This document shows positions 50,681-60,989 of a stretch of DNA of 64,000 nt, one piece after another. The notes under the pieces are model-generated. The model was not told the origin of the DNA, did not search any database, and saw only the letters and a list, made by a program, of their open reading frames with translations. The stretch is from Afipia clevelandensis ATCC 49720. GTDB taxonomy: Bacteria > Pseudomonadota > Alphaproteobacteria > Rhizobiales > Xanthobacteraceae. A program made the translations under genes and the position numbers. Position 1 is the first letter of the stretch; each line of letters begins with the position of its first letter. Location: positions 4,208,155 through 4,272,154 of the forward strand of contig NZ_KB375281.1 of NCBI RefSeq assembly GCF_000336555.1. The letters run 5' to 3'.

Positions 50681-51844
50681 TCAGGCCGCGCGGATTGCGG
50701 ATGTCGTCTTGCCGCGTGCTTCGATCGGAACGAAGCTGAGATTTTCGGGGCCAACGTAGTTGGCCGAGGGGCGGATGATCTTGTTGTCGATGCGTTGTTC
50801 GATCACATGCGCCGCCCAGCCGGACGTGCGCGAGATCACGAACAGCGGCGTGAACATCGCCGTCGGCACGCCAAGGGCATGGTAGGACACTGCGCTGAAC
50901 CAGTCGAGATTGGGAAACATCTTCTTGGCGTCGTCCATGACGCTCTCGATACGCTCGGCGATGTCGAACATTTTCATGCTGCCAGCTTCCGCGCTGAGGC
51001 GGCGCGCCACCTCCTTGATGACCTTGTTACGCGGATCGGCAATCGTATAGACCGGATGACCGAACCCGATCACCACCTCCTTGGCATCGATGCGCCGTCG
51101 AATATCGGCTTCCGCTTCATCGGCGCTGTCGTAGCGCTTCTGAATCTCGAACGCGACCTCGTTGGCGCCGCCGTGCTTCGGACCGCGCAGCGCGCCGATG
51201 GCGCCGGTGACGGCCGAATACATGTCGGAGCCGGTTCCTGCGATAGAACGGGCCGTGAAGGTCGAGGCGTTGAACTCGTGCTCGGCGTAGAGAATGAGCG
51301 AGGTATGCATCGCGCGTTCGTGCGACGCCGGCGGAGTCTTGCCGTGCAACAGGTGCAGGAAATGCGCACCGATGGAGTCGTCGTCGGTCTCGACGTCGAT
51401 ACGCTTGCCGTTGTGTGCGTAGTGGTGCCAGTAGAGCAGCATGGACCCAAGCGACGCCATCAGCCGGTCGGCGATGTCGCGCGCGCCGGGCAGATTATGA
51501 TCGTGCGCTTCAGGCAGCACGCAGCCGAGCGCGGAAACGCCCGAACGCATGACATCCATCGGATGCGCGGCCGCGGGGAGCAGCTCCAGCGCCTGCCGCA
51601 CCGCTGCCGGGAGTCCGCGCAGCGATTTCAGCTTGGTCTTGTAGGCGTGCAACTCCGCCGCGGTCGGCAGATGGCCATGGACGAGGAGATAGGCAATTTC
51701 CTCGAATTCGCAGGTCTCCGCGACATCGAGAATATCATAGCCCCGATAGTGCAGGTCGTTGCCGGTGCGGCCGACGGTGCAGAGCGCGGTGTTGCCCGCG
51801 ACAACACCGGACAGAGCGACGGATTTCTTCGGCTTCGTTATCAT
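50681..51844 (-). CDS. prpC: 2-methylcitrate synthase
   Basis: 387 residues from ATG 51844 with GGGAGG upstream on the minus strand; the longer open frame is not protein-like. Citrate synthase fold: [40 protein letters not shown], the active-site His in [20 protein letters not shown] and the Asp/Arg region [20 protein letters not shown]. Condenses propionyl-CoA with oxaloacetate. Lies 19 bases after prpD. Confidence 0.93.
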   Translation of the reverse strand: MITKPKKSVALSGVVAGNTALCTVGRTGNDLHYRGYDILDVAETCEFEEIAYLLVHGHLPTAAELHAYKTKLKSLRGLPAAVRQALELLPAAAHPMDVMRSGVSALGCVLPEAHDHNLPGARDIADRLMASLGSMLLYWHHYAHNGKRIDVETDDDSIGAHFLHLLHGKTPPASHERAMHTSLILYAEHEFNASTFTARSIAGTGSDMYSAVTGAIGALRGPKHGGANEVAFEIQKRYDSADEAEADIRRRIDAKEVVIGFGHPVYTIADPRNKVIKEVARRLSAEAGSMKMFDIAERIESVMDDAKKMFPNLDWFSAVSYHALGVPTAMFTPLFVISRTSGWAAHVIEQRIDNKIIRPSANYVGPENLSFVPIEARGKTTSAIRAA

Positions 51845-51863
51845 AGCATCCTCCCTTGAATGG

Positions 51864-53405
51864 TTAGCTGTTGGCAGCGCGCCTCGCGGCGGGCTGGGGC
51901 CAGTCGAAGATGCCGTGCACGGCGTGTGAGCCGAGCAGCTTCGCATCGGCGGTAAATGTGAGTTCGGTGAGTTCGCCGGCTTTCAGCGACGCGAGCCGCT
52001 CAACCGTCGCGATGAAGCGATCCTGTTCGCCGGGCGCGATGACCCCGTCCGACAGCGTGCGGAACTTCCTGATGTAATCGGGGCGTTTGAAGGGACGCGC
52101 GCCGAGCGGATGGGCATCTGCAACGGCAAGCTCGTCGCTGATGATGGAGCCACCCCTAAGCGTGACAACCACGCGCCCGCCGAATGCTTTTTCTTTCGGG
52201 TCGTGGCTGTGATAGCGGCGCGTCCATTCCGGATCTTCCAGCGTCGAAATCTTGTGCCACAGCGCGACGGTGCTTTCGCGATTGGCGCGCTCGGGCGCAT
52301 AGGATTTTTCGTGATGCCAGCCGCCGTCTTCCAGCGCGACAGCAAAAATATACATGATCGAATGATCGAGGGTTTCGCGGCTCGCGGTCGGGTCCATCTT
52401 CTGCGGATCGTTGGCGCCGGTACCGATCACGTAGTGGGTGTGATGGCTGGTGTGAATGACGATGCTTTCGACCTTCGACAGGTCGCCGATCTTCGGACCC
52501 ATGCGGCGCGCGAGGTCGATCAGTGCCTGGCTTTGGTATTCGGCGGAGTGTTCCTTGGTGTAGGTGTCGAGGATCGCGCGCTTCGGTTCGCCCTTTTCGG
52601 GCAGCGGCACGATGTACTGCGCTTTCGGGCCGCTCAACAGATACGCGATGAACCCGTCCTCGCCTTCCCATGCAGGCGAAGGCGCGCCTTCGCCGCGCAT
52701 TACGCGATCAACAGCCTCGACCGCCATCTTGCCGGCGAAGGCCGGAGCGTAGGCCTTCCAGCTCGAGATTTCGCCCTTGCGCGACTGGCGCGTGGTGGTG
52801 GTGACATGCAGCGCCTGCTGTACGGCCTGATAGATCGTTTCGGTCGGGACGTTCAACAGCGTGCCGATGCCGGCTGCTGCGGACGGGCCGAGATGCGCGA
52901 TATGGTCGATCTTGTGCTCGTGCAGGCAGATGCCCTTCACAAGATCGACCTGGATTTCGTAGCCGGTGGCGAGACCGCGGATCAGATCGGCACCTGAGGC
53001 GCCGACATGCTGCGCGATCGCGAGGATAGGCGGGATGTTATCGCCGGGATGCGAGTAGTCGGCGGCGAGGAAGGTGTCGTGGAAGTCGAGCTCGCGCACG
53101 GCCACGCCATTGGCCCAGGCCGCCCATTCCGGCGAGATGCGCTGTTGTTTGTTCAGGCCGAACACGGTCGCGCCCGGCTGGAACGGATGGGCCTCGGCCT
53201 GCGCCCGTGCGCTGGCAACGGGGCGGCGCGCCACCGACGCAGCAGCCACCGCCGCATTGTCGATGATCCGGTTGCCGATCATCTCGACGACTTCGCGCTC
53301 AACGGCAACAGGATCGGCCGCGACTTCGGCGATCTTCCACGCAAGCTGGTCGGCGCGATCGAGCTTTTCGGCGGACTTGTAGGTGCGAACGGTATGCTGC
53401 TTCAC
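51864..53405 (-). CDS. prpD: 2-methylcitrate dehydratase
   Basis: 513 residues, MmgE/PrpD family and full length. Recognisable blocks: [80 protein letters not shown] and [20 protein letters not shown]. It dehydrates 2-methylcitrate to 2-methylaconitate. Placed between the thioesterase and prpC genes on one transcript. Confidence 0.95.
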   Translation of the reverse strand: MKQHTVRTYKSAEKLDRADQLAWKIAEVAADPVAVEREVVEMIGNRIIDNAAVAAASVARRPVASARAQAEAHPFQPGATVFGLNKQQRISPEWAAWANGVAVRELDFHDTFLAADYSHPGDNIPPILAIAQHVGASGADLIRGLATGYEIQVDLVKGICLHEHKIDHIAHLGPSAAAGIGTLLNVPTETIYQAVQQALHVTTTTRQSRKGEISSWKAYAPAFAGKMAVEAVDRVMRGEGAPSPAWEGEDGFIAYLLSGPKAQYIVPLPEKGEPKRAILDTYTKEHSAEYQSQALIDLARRMGPKIGDLSKVESIVIHTSHHTHYVIGTGANDPQKMDPTASRETLDHSIMYIFAVALEDGGWHHEKSYAPERANRESTVALWHKISTLEDPEWTRRYHSHDPKEKAFGGRVVVTLRGGSIISDELAVADAHPLGARPFKRPDYIRKFRTLSDGVIAPGEQDRFIATVERLASLKAGELTELTFTADAKLLGSHAVHGIFDWPQPAARRAANS

Positions 53406-53425
53406 GATTGTAGGTCCTTGGTGCT

Positions 53426-53854
53426 TCAGGTCAGGTGATGGGTTGCAGAGCGTGATGTCTGTGGATCGATCGGGATCGGGCGGCCCTTGTCATCGACGGC
53501 GACCATCTCGAACGAGCCGCGCACCACAGGTTTGCGGGTGCCGGTCAGAAGATTCTCCCGGATGATCTCGACCGAGACGGTCATGGAGCTGCGCCCGGCG
53601 CGCTCCACCTGCGCGATGAGTTCGACGAGTTCGCCGACCGGAATAGGTTCGTGGAATTCGATCTTGTCGGAGGTCGCCATCACAACGTTGCAACGCGCGT
53701 GGCGGGTCGCCGCGACAAAGGCAGCCTTGCCCATCAGGTTCAGTGCGTTTCCGCCGAACAGCGTGCCGTAGTGGTTTGCCAGTTCGGGAAACACGACCTC
53801 AACGAAGCGCGTCTCGGGGGCCGGACGAGGGGCGGTGCTTGCAGAAAATTGCAT
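53426..53854 (-). CDS. Acyl-CoA thioesterase (hotdog fold)
   Basis: 142 residues from ATG 53854. The hotdog motif [20 protein letters not shown] (catalytic region of YciA/BFIT-type thioesterases) and [20 protein letters not shown] are clear. It may release CoA from propionyl-CoA or acyl-CoA excess, a safety valve in a propionate operon. First gene of the prp transcript, divergent from scfR 139 bases away. Confidence 0.9.
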   Translation of the reverse strand: MQFSASTAPRPAPETRFVEVVFPELANHYGTLFGGNALNLMGKAAFVAATRHARCNVVMATSDKIEFHEPIPVGELVELIAQVERAGRSSMTVSVEIIRENLLTGTRKPVVRGSFEMVAVDDKGRPIPIDPQTSRSATHHLT

Positions 53855-53963
53855 GAGATCGCTCAGGACACCTTGCGCTTGTGGGTGAACTTCGCAATAT
53901 CTGCATCGCGTGCCTTCGAGAAATAGCTGAAAAAGCGTAATTTTGCGAAGGTTTGGCGAGGAG

Positions 53964-53981
53964 TTTGCAAAGTTTGCAAAG
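53964..53981. promoter_or_regulatory. Tandem TTTGCAAAG boxes in the scfR-prp intergenic region
   Basis: Two adjacent TTTGCAAAG copies end 13 bases before the scfR start codon; degenerate relatives (TTTTGCGAAGG at 53941, CTTCGCAA near 53890) lie upstream. RamB/ScfR-type regulators bind TTTGCAAA-like sites, so autoregulation and control of the divergent prp genes are likely. Confidence 0.65.
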
Positions 53982-53993
53982 TGGAGCGGCCAA

Positions 53994-55418
53994 ATGAAAA
54001 AGACATTCATGGGCGTCCGGCTCAAACGGCTGCGTGAGGAGCGCAAGCTCACGCAGGCTGCGCTCGCGGCAAAGCTCGGCATTTCGTTGAGCTATCTGAA
54101 CCAGTTAGAGAACAATCAGCGCCCGCTGACATTGCCGGTGCTGCTGGCGCTGAATGCGACGTTCGGTGTCGACGTGCAGACGTTCTCCGACGATGACGAG
54201 GCGCGGCTGATCTCGGATTTGCGCGAGGCTTTGGCCGATCCAGCCATTGGAGAGCCGATCGCGACGGCCGATCTGCGCGAACTGGCGCTCAACATGCCGG
54301 CCGTTGGCCGCGCGCTCGTCGCGCTTCACCGCCAGTATCGTCAGGCTGCGGAGCAAGGGGCGGCGTTGGCTGCGCGGCTGGGTGAAGACCGGCAAGCTGC
54401 CTCTGCGATCCTGCCGTCAACGCCATTCGAGGAAGTGCGCGATTTCTTCTACGCCAACAACAATCATATCCCTGAACTTGACGAGGCGGCCGAAGCCATC
54501 GTCACGCGCATGAAGTTTCCTATCGGCCGGATGGCCCCGGCATTGGCGACCTATCTCGAAGAGCGTCACCGCGTCAAAATTGTCCTTGACGCATTCGACG
54601 ATATTCCGGCCGGGACGCAGCGCACGTTCGATGTCGGAACGCGGGTGATGCATCTTTCACGGCGGCTGCGGCCCGGCCAGCAGGCCTTTCAGTTTGCGAC
54701 CCAGATCGCGTTTCTTGAGTTCGACAACGAATTGCGGTCCATCGTGAAGCGATCCAGATTCACCAGCGACGAGGCGCGGGGTCTCGCGCGCATCGGCCTC
54801 GCCAACTACTTCGCGGGCGCGCTGGTGCTGCCATATACGGCGTTCTTGAAGGAAGCCGAGAAATGCCGCTACGACATCGAGTTGTTGGGCGATCGTTTCG
54901 GCGTCGGGTTCGAGACAGTCTGTCACCGGTTGAGCACCTTGCAACGGCCCAACGCGCGGGGGGTGCCGTTCTTTTTCATCCGCGTCGATCGCGCGGGAAA
55001 TATTTCAAAGCGGCAATCGGCGACGGATTTTCATTTTTCCCGTGTCGGCGGGACATGCCCGCTGTGGAATGTCTATGAGGCGTTCGCCAGTCCAGGCCGT
55101 GTCCTGACACAGCTCGCGCGGATGCCGGACGAACGAACGTATCTCTGGATCGCGCGAACGGTATCGCACGGGCAGGGCGGCTTCGGCGCGCCCATGAAGA
55201 CATTTGCCGTGGCGCTCGGATGCGACGTACGTCATGCCGATCGCGTGGTCTATGCACGTGGATTGAGCATAGATTCGGCAGTGACGACGCCCATCGGTAT
55301 GGGGTGCAAGGTTTGCGAGCGGCCGGATTGTTCGCAGCGAGCGTTCCCGCCGATTGGCCGCTCGCTGCATGTCGATGAGTCACGTACGCATTTCGCGCCA
55401 TACGCAACGTCGTTGTAG
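53994..55418 (+). CDS. scfR: ScfR/RamB-type short-chain fatty acid regulator
   Basis: 474 residues from ATG 53994 (GGAG upstream). An N-terminal XRE HTH (GVRLKRLREERKLTQAALAA and LGISLSYLNQLENNQRPLTL) is followed by an IrrE-like middle domain (VKIVLDAFDDIPAGTQRTFD). The C-terminal sensor part has the cysteine set PIGMGCKVCERPDCSQRAFP. This is the family of ScfR (Sinorhizobium) and RamB (Corynebacterium), which control propionate and acetate use. Divergence from thioesterase-prpDCB supports that role here. A truncated paralogue lies at 23015. Confidence 0.88.
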   Translation: MKKTFMGVRLKRLREERKLTQAALAAKLGISLSYLNQLENNQRPLTLPVLLALNATFGVDVQTFSDDDEARLISDLREALADPAIGEPIATADLRELALNMPAVGRALVALHRQYRQAAEQGAALAARLGEDRQAASAILPSTPFEEVRDFFYANNNHIPELDEAAEAIVTRMKFPIGRMAPALATYLEERHRVKIVLDAFDDIPAGTQRTFDVGTRVMHLSRRLRPGQQAFQFATQIAFLEFDNELRSIVKRSRFTSDEARGLARIGLANYFAGALVLPYTAFLKEAEKCRYDIELLGDRFGVGFETVCHRLSTLQRPNARGVPFFFIRVDRAGNISKRQSATDFHFSRVGGTCPLWNVYEAFASPGRVLTQLARMPDERTYLWIARTVSHGQGGFGAPMKTFAVALGCDVRHADRVVYARGLSIDSAVTTPIGMGCKVCERPDCSQRAFPPIGRSLHVDESRTHFAPYATSL

Positions 55419-55551
55419 CCCGTGGTGCGAAATGCGGCTCATCTCCATTGGGCTTTAGAGCGAATTTAAACCGTTGAGTGCAGCAATACGTCCGACTGTA
55501 TTCGGAAAGAAGAGACATCAAAGACCGGGTTCGATACTGGGGATTTGGGAC

Positions 55552-55690
55552 GTGCAGCAATTGTTTCGCCGCTACAATGGCGACCTGAAGCGCTATCTGC
55601 GCCACCATGTGCTTCCGCAGAGACTGCCGCGACCCCACTCAGAAAACATTCCTCCGTCTTTTGACGGCATCAGCCGCTCGGCCCGGTTGA
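55552..55690 (+). pseudogene. Fragment of a FecI-like ECF sigma factor
   Basis: From GTG 55552 the frame reads VQQLFRRYNGDLKRYLRHHV and LPQ, the sigma region 2 start of FecI-type factors. After a frame change near 55625 the text RDPTQKTFLRLLTA appears, matching the DLTQETFLRLL segment of that family, then a stop. Everything downstream is missing. A relic next to a TonB receptor gene fits a former FecI-type control of iron uptake. The rest of 55419-55820 shows nothing else. Confidence 0.6.
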
Positions 55691-55820
55691 CAACGTGCAG
55701 GAATGCGACCCGCCAGGTTGCTCACTGCGGCTTGGCAGGGTTACGGATCGATTCTGCCGAGCGGCAAACTGATCCGGCCGCTTCGGCCATTCACAGTCGT
55801 TTCGTCTCCGCGGCGGGCGG

Positions 55821-56912
55821 TCAATTCTCGACGCCGGATGCGTTCACCAGGGCGATGCTGCGCGCGCGGGTTTCACGGGGCGTTATTCCGAACCGCTTCT
55901 TGAAGGTCCGGTTGAAATAGGAGAGGTCGCCGAAGCCGAGATCGAAAGCGATCGTACTGATCGGTTGTGGAACGACCACCGTATTGAGCAATAGCTGCCG
56001 AGCACGTTCAAGCCGCCGTTCCAGCACATAGTCGGAGAACGTCCGGCCTTCCGCTTCAAAGAGTTTTTGAAGATGCCGGACGGTGACGCCGCGCGCCGTC
56101 GCGAAGCTGGTCAGGGACAAATCCCTTTGACCAAGCCTCACCTCAATGTCGGCCTTGATTGCGATCAGACTCGGTTGCGATCGCGTTGGGCTGCTGCGCG
56201 GCGGTGCTGGCGCAACGCTCGCGGTGTTAGCCATCGCCGATACAAGGCTGTGCATATAGTCAGTTGCGAGGGAGGCGAGCAGGGCGGAGTTCATCGGCAG
56301 AAGCCCGCGCATCAGCGCAGCCGCGTAGTGACCGAGAACGATCAGCGCGCCGTTGTCCTGCTCGATCCGCTTCATCATATCGATCGCGATTGCATTATGC
56401 TGATCGGATCCCGTGGAGAGGATAAAGCAGTCGAACCGGCTTACGCCCGTGGCGATGAATGTGGTTTCCTTTGTGGCATCGAGAATGATTGCTTCGCGCT
56501 GAAGGCAGGTCTTGCGACTTTCTTGTTGCTCGGCGACCAGAATTCCGTCGGACGGTCTGATGACCATGATTTTTGGCGTCGCGCTTCGCGGCATGACGGA
56601 GCGCGTTGCCGGTTCGAAGCATGACATTAGTCCGAGATCAGGCTCCATTCGAAGGATGGCTTTTGATTTGAAGGGCGCATTCTGGAACGATTCCAAAGAG
56701 CAGCGCGAAATACTCCTGGACGGAAGGTGACCTTCGAGTCGCGCGCGCTCCGCATCGTCAATATCGTCGGCAATCATCCAGAGAGGATGTAGCACTTCAT
56801 CCGGCGCGACACTTGAATGTGGCTCGGACCAGATTTGTAGCCGCTTTACCACATCATCAGGATCGGGATGAATTTGTTCGCTCCAGTCTGTGTATTTGAA
56901 GCGCGAGTCCAA
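55821..56912 (-). CDS. AraC-family regulator of the TonB receptor locus
   Basis: 363 residues. The C-terminal AraC domain (about 265-355): LTSFATARGVTVRHLQKLFE, GRTFSDYVLERRLERARQLL, ISTIAFDLGFGDLSYFNRTF, RFGITPRETRAR. The N-terminal half is of the AraC_binding_2 type (MVIRPSDGILVAEQQESRKT). It is divergent from the TonB receptor gene, with about 150 bases between starts, and so likely its regulator, sensing the ferric siderophore or another ligand. Confidence 0.85.
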   Translation of the reverse strand: MDSRFKYTDWSEQIHPDPDDVVKRLQIWSEPHSSVAPDEVLHPLWMIADDIDDAERARLEGHLPSRSISRCSLESFQNAPFKSKAILRMEPDLGLMSCFEPATRSVMPRSATPKIMVIRPSDGILVAEQQESRKTCLQREAIILDATKETTFIATGVSRFDCFILSTGSDQHNAIAIDMMKRIEQDNGALIVLGHYAAALMRGLLPMNSALLASLATDYMHSLVSAMANTASVAPAPPRSSPTRSQPSLIAIKADIEVRLGQRDLSLTSFATARGVTVRHLQKLFEAEGRTFSDYVLERRLERARQLLLNTVVVPQPISTIAFDLGFGDLSYFNRTFKKRFGITPRETRARSIALVNASGVEN

Positions 56913-57064
56913 GAAAGATTATCGAACAATCGCGTAGCGAGAGAATAGTCGGGTGGACGAAGAGTAAAAAGAAGCAAAGCGTCATCAGGAAATACAATGG
57001 TTCTAAAGTGGGGCCATTGGCGCGCGTTTCGGGGCTCTCGTTACCTGTTAGATTTGATCAAGCA

Positions 57065-59281
57065 ATGCGAGCCAAAATGCGCGTCCGTTACCCTGTCCTG
57101 ATTGCCACGGTCTCCGTAATGTCTTCGCAAACCCATGCGCAGCAGCCGCAAAATACCACCCAACTTGATGAGATCAGCGTCACGGCGGCGCGTGCGGAAA
57201 GGTCGATCTCCGATATTCCGCAATCCGTTCAAATCGTAAATCAGCAGCAAATCGAGGATCAACTGAAGCAGAGCGGAAGTGCCTCGGCGGCACTCTCCAA
57301 GCTGTTGCCGGGTTTCTCGTCGTCGAACCAGACAATTTCCGGTGCGTCTGAGACTTATCGCGGCCGAGATCTGCTGGTCTTGCTCGATGGTGTCCCGCTC
57401 GGAACCCCCTTGCGCGACGTCTCGCGGATTCTGGCCCTGATCGACCTGAATTCGGTTGAGCGGATCGAAATGGTCGCGGGCGCTTCCAGCCTTTATGGCG
57501 CCGGCGCGACAGGCGGCACCGTCAACTTCATTACCAAGAAAGCCCAGGCGGGGCCGCCACGGGTGACAGTGAATACAGCGTTGCGGGCATTTACGGCGAA
57601 TGTCGGCAGTTCGATTGCCCCCGAAGCCTCGGCGACGATAAGCGGAAAAAATGCCGACGGGATCGACTACGTATTCGTCGGCACCGGCCGGGCTGCGCAA
57701 AAGACCTATGACGGTTATGGCCGCGAATTGCCTTCGGACGGCATGCTCGGCCAAGGTGGGGGCGACCGCTTTATTAGCGGCAACTTCCTTGCCAAGGTCG
57801 GTAAGGATTTCGACAATGGAAAACGTTTTGAGATCTCGGCAACGTCGATCTATCTCGATCAGCGTCCGCAGTATCTGACGAACTATTCTGGCGCCTACGC
57901 GCGGCCCGACTTCACCAAGCCCTACACTGGAGAAAGCGTGCTCGAAGATACCCGCTCGTTTTCGGCGCGATACAACGATGCCAATTTCGCGCTGGGCAAC
58001 GTGAACGTTGTTGGCTTCTACAACGACATCAAAAAGCGCTTCAACTACTCTGTCTTTGCGTTTCCTTACAATAATCCGGTCTATTACTCCGGAAATCCCG
58101 CAAGCCCGACCAGCCCTTTCAACCAAACCACGCTGTATTCAGACCGCGGCGGCGTGAACCTGTCAATTGACACACCGCTTGACCGAATCTGGAGCGGCGC
58201 GAAGCTCACCTGGGGCAGTGACGTTATTTATGAGAAAACCACCCAGGAACTGACAAACGGTCAGGATGTCTTTACGCCGTTGACCCAGACCACCACTGCA
58301 GGCTTTGCATTGCTGCAAGTGCCGGTCACCGATCGGCTGACCGTACGGGGCGGCGTGCGCTACGAGCATTTCGATCTGAATGTCGATAACTTCGTTCGGC
58401 CTGCGGCTTATGCCGCGATCTCTCAGGTCGTTTCGTTCGTGCTTCCGCCGCTCAATGTTATCGGCGGAAAGTATGAGTATGCGTCTCCTACCTACAACGC
58501 CGGTGCAACATTCAAGCTGAATGATCGCTCGGAGATTTTTGGCGGATTCTCGCAAGGCTTCGCGTTGCCTGATGTGGGTGCTTATACGCGGCGCGCGGGC
58601 CTGAGCACCGCTTACGCTTGTCCGCTCAACAATCCAAATTGCACGCCGGCTGGCGGCCTGACGATCAGCTATGCATCGATCGCGCCGGAGGCCCAGATCG
58701 TAAACAGCTATGAACTCGGCATCCGCGGCGGAGACGACCGCTTCAAGGGCAGTCTTACTGGCTTCCTCAGCACATCAGACAATGGCGTTACGTTCGATCC
58801 ATTGACCAACAAGATCTCTCAGCAGAAGGAGCAGATCTACGGTGTTGAATTTGTCGGCGAACTCGCTGTGACCTCACAATTTTCGTTCGGAACGGTTCTT
58901 GGATATCGCGAGGGCCGCTACGACAGCGACAAGAATGGGTCGCTGGACAGCTGGCTTCCGAACAATCGCATAGCGACACCGTTCCGCGGCACCATCTACA
59001 CTGACTATCGCTTTGACAACGGCATCAAGGTCAGGCTCGAGGGCGAAGGATACACCGGGCGTGCAGCTCCCATCAATACGGCCGGGCAGGTCTATCCCAT
59101 TGGCGGCGGAATGACGATGAACGCAGCAATCAGCGGTCCATGGCAGGGAGGCGAGGTCTACGCTGCAATCAATAACTTGTTTGATACTCCGCTCGTCAAT
59201 CCAACGGCAACATCCGTGCGTAACCTGAATGTCTATTCCTGGGGCAGGACTGCGACGGTCGGCTACCGCAAAACCTTCTGA
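57065..59281 (+). CDS. TonB-dependent siderophore receptor
   Basis: 738 residues from ATG 57065 (57077 also possible). Signal peptide ends near SQTHAQQ. The TonB box-like region LDEISVTAARAERSISDIPQ starts the plug, which includes YRGRDLLVLLDGVPLGTPLR and VERIEMVAGASSLYGAGATG. The rest is a 22-strand-type barrel ending in the C-terminal aromatic residue (VGYRKTF). Imports ferric siderophore across the outer membrane with TonB energy. Followed by an unknown 122-aa protein and an RhtX-type permease, which supports siderophore uptake. Confidence 0.92.
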   Translation: MRAKMRVRYPVLIATVSVMSSQTHAQQPQNTTQLDEISVTAARAERSISDIPQSVQIVNQQQIEDQLKQSGSASAALSKLLPGFSSSNQTISGASETYRGRDLLVLLDGVPLGTPLRDVSRILALIDLNSVERIEMVAGASSLYGAGATGGTVNFITKKAQAGPPRVTVNTALRAFTANVGSSIAPEASATISGKNADGIDYVFVGTGRAAQKTYDGYGRELPSDGMLGQGGGDRFISGNFLAKVGKDFDNGKRFEISATSIYLDQRPQYLTNYSGAYARPDFTKPYTGESVLEDTRSFSARYNDANFALGNVNVVGFYNDIKKRFNYSVFAFPYNNPVYYSGNPASPTSPFNQTTLYSDRGGVNLSIDTPLDRIWSGAKLTWGSDVIYEKTTQELTNGQDVFTPLTQTTTAGFALLQVPVTDRLTVRGGVRYEHFDLNVDNFVRPAAYAAISQVVSFVLPPLNVIGGKYEYASPTYNAGATFKLNDRSEIFGGFSQGFALPDVGAYTRRAGLSTAYACPLNNPNCTPAGGLTISYASIAPEAQIVNSYELGIRGGDDRFKGSLTGFLSTSDNGVTFDPLTNKISQQKEQIYGVEFVGELAVTSQFSFGTVLGYREGRYDSDKNGSLDSWLPNNRIATPFRGTIYTDYRFDNGIKVRLEGEGYTGRAAPINTAGQVYPIGGGMTMNAAISGPWQGGEVYAAINNLFDTPLVNPTATSVRNLNVYSWGRTATVGYRKTF

Positions 59282-59293
59282 TCTGGATCGATC

Positions 59294-59662
59294 ATGGTAA
59301 GCCTCGAAGTCGGAAAGCTTCTGCTCACGCTGCGTTTTCTGCCGCCCTATGCGGACGGGGACGAACGCGACTACCTGGCCGCGCTTGCCGGAATCGGCGA
59401 ACGCACCGATCCTTTCATGCTTCTCACGCTGTTTGGAGGCGGGGGCAGGTTGTCCGCGGATGGGGAACGGGCGCAGGCACTCTGGTTCAAGGCGACGCGA
59501 AAGACCCTGTCGGAGCGTTGCCTTGCGATTGCAATCGTTCGGCCGGATGCAAGCAGGAAGATGCAAGAGACCTTCCAGAAGCTCTGGCCGATGCCGACGA
59601 AGGTCTTTCAAGACGAGAGCGAAGCCCGCGACTTTCTCTCCAGCCATGCGCCGGCTGGCTGA
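59294..59662 (+). CDS. Unknown protein between receptor and permease genes
   Basis: 122 residues starting 12 bases after the receptor stop and sharing its TGA with the ATG of the permease gene (TGATG), so strongly coupled. No signal or membrane segment. Text such as LLTLRFLPPYADGDERDYLA, LSADGERAQALWFKATRKTL and RCLAIAIVRPDASRKMQETF suggests a small alpha/beta protein, possibly of STAS-like fold, judged by eye only. Could process or carry the siderophore in the cytoplasm. No firm family. Confidence 0.6.
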   Translation: MVSLEVGKLLLTLRFLPPYADGDERDYLAALAGIGERTDPFMLLTLFGGGGRLSADGERAQALWFKATRKTLSERCLAIAIVRPDASRKMQETFQKLWPMPTKVFQDESEARDFLSSHAPAG

Positions 59663-60882
59663 TGCCTGAAATCGCTCCCGCCGGACCGCTCAAGGTACCT
59701 GGACGCAAGCGGCTTTTGAAGGTGCTGGCGGGACTCTATCTCGCCCAGGCGATCCCCTCGTACCTGTTCGCGGCGGCTTTGCCTCCGATCATGCGCGAGG
59801 CCGGTGTCTCGCGAACAGCGATTGCCTATCTCAGCCTCTGGTTTCTGCCGCTGCTGCTCAAGTTCTTCTGGGCGCCCTATGTCGACCGCATCCGGCCCTT
59901 TGCGCGGGCTCATCGGGCCGGATGGGTCATTCTCACGCAAAGCGGCGTTATCATCAGCATTTTGTGCCTTATTCCGTTCGGCCCCACCGATGTCGGCGCG
60001 ATTATCTGCGTGGGCATGCTGGGCTCGCTGCTGATATCGACACAGGATATTGCGACTGACGGCTACGCTGCAAAGTATCTGGCGCCGGAGGACAGGCCCG
60101 TCGGCAATGCCATTCAGGGCGGATCGGTGGCGTTCGGCGTGGTGATCGGCGGCACGCTGGGACTTGTCCTGTACTCCCGTATCGGCTGGACGGGAATGCT
60201 CCTGACGATTGCGGCATTCAGCTTCATCCCGCTCGTGGCGGCTTTCGCCATGCGTGAGGCCGACCCCTCGGCGGAAAGTAATCCTGTCGATCGGCCGTCG
60301 CTGAGGGCTTTCTTCCGCCGCAGCGAGGTGCGCAATGTGTTGTGGATCGCGCTGATCTACCGGATGAGCGAAGGACTGGTAAAGGCGATGGAAGGCTCGT
60401 ACCTGGTCGATGCAGGTGTCCCGCTCACCCAGATCGGTTACTTGTCGGGTATTTCAGCAACGACGGCCGGCCTGGCGGGCGCTGCTGTCGCGGCTGCGCT
60501 GTTGCAGAGGTTTGGGACCGGGTGGACCCTGGGGCTTCTGGGCATACTCAGAACAATCTGCTTCGCGCTTTTTACCGCTCATGCGTTGGGTATCATGACC
60601 GGAATCATGCCGATTTTCGGAGCGGCAGGATTCCAGACGCTGATCCGCTATATGGAGATCGTCGCACTCTATAGCCTGTTCATGTCGGTCGCATCGAAGG
60701 AGCAACCGGGCACGGATTTTACAATTCTCGCCTGCGCCCAACTTATCGTCTACTTTGCTGGATCAATGATCTCCGGAAAAATTGTCGACATGCTTGGATA
60801 CGGCCTGCTGTTCGGGACCGCCTCTGTGCTTTCGTTTGTGGCCGTGATTGCGACAGTCAGAATACTGGCTCCCCGCGGATAA
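59662..60882 (+). CDS. RhtX/FptX-type MFS siderophore permease
   Basis: 406 residues with about twelve membrane segments. The N-terminal LAGLYLAQAIPSYLFAAALP, PIMREAGVSRTAIAYLSLWF and LPLLLKFFWAPYVDRIRPFA match the RhtX/FptX single-subunit siderophore importers related to AmpG. ISTQDIATDGYAAKYLAPED is the family motif in segment four to five. Moves the ferric siderophore from periplasm to cytoplasm after the TonB receptor. Start ATG chosen for the TGATG coupling. Confidence 0.85.
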   Translation: MPEIAPAGPLKVPGRKRLLKVLAGLYLAQAIPSYLFAAALPPIMREAGVSRTAIAYLSLWFLPLLLKFFWAPYVDRIRPFARAHRAGWVILTQSGVIISILCLIPFGPTDVGAIICVGMLGSLLISTQDIATDGYAAKYLAPEDRPVGNAIQGGSVAFGVVIGGTLGLVLYSRIGWTGMLLTIAAFSFIPLVAAFAMREADPSAESNPVDRPSLRAFFRRSEVRNVLWIALIYRMSEGLVKAMEGSYLVDAGVPLTQIGYLSGISATTAGLAGAAVAAALLQRFGTGWTLGLLGILRTICFALFTAHALGIMTGIMPIFGAAGFQTLIRYMEIVALYSLFMSVASKEQPGTDFTILACAQLIVYFAGSMISGKIVDMLGYGLLFGTASVLSFVAVIATVRILAPRG

Positions 60883-60989
60883 AACCTGTGCTTTTGTTGC
60901 AGGAGAATACTCCTGTCTGCGCCAAACTTTTAGTTTAGCCGCGAGCACGCGGAATCCCCGTTCCAGCGAAGGCAGGCTTCGGCAAACTC

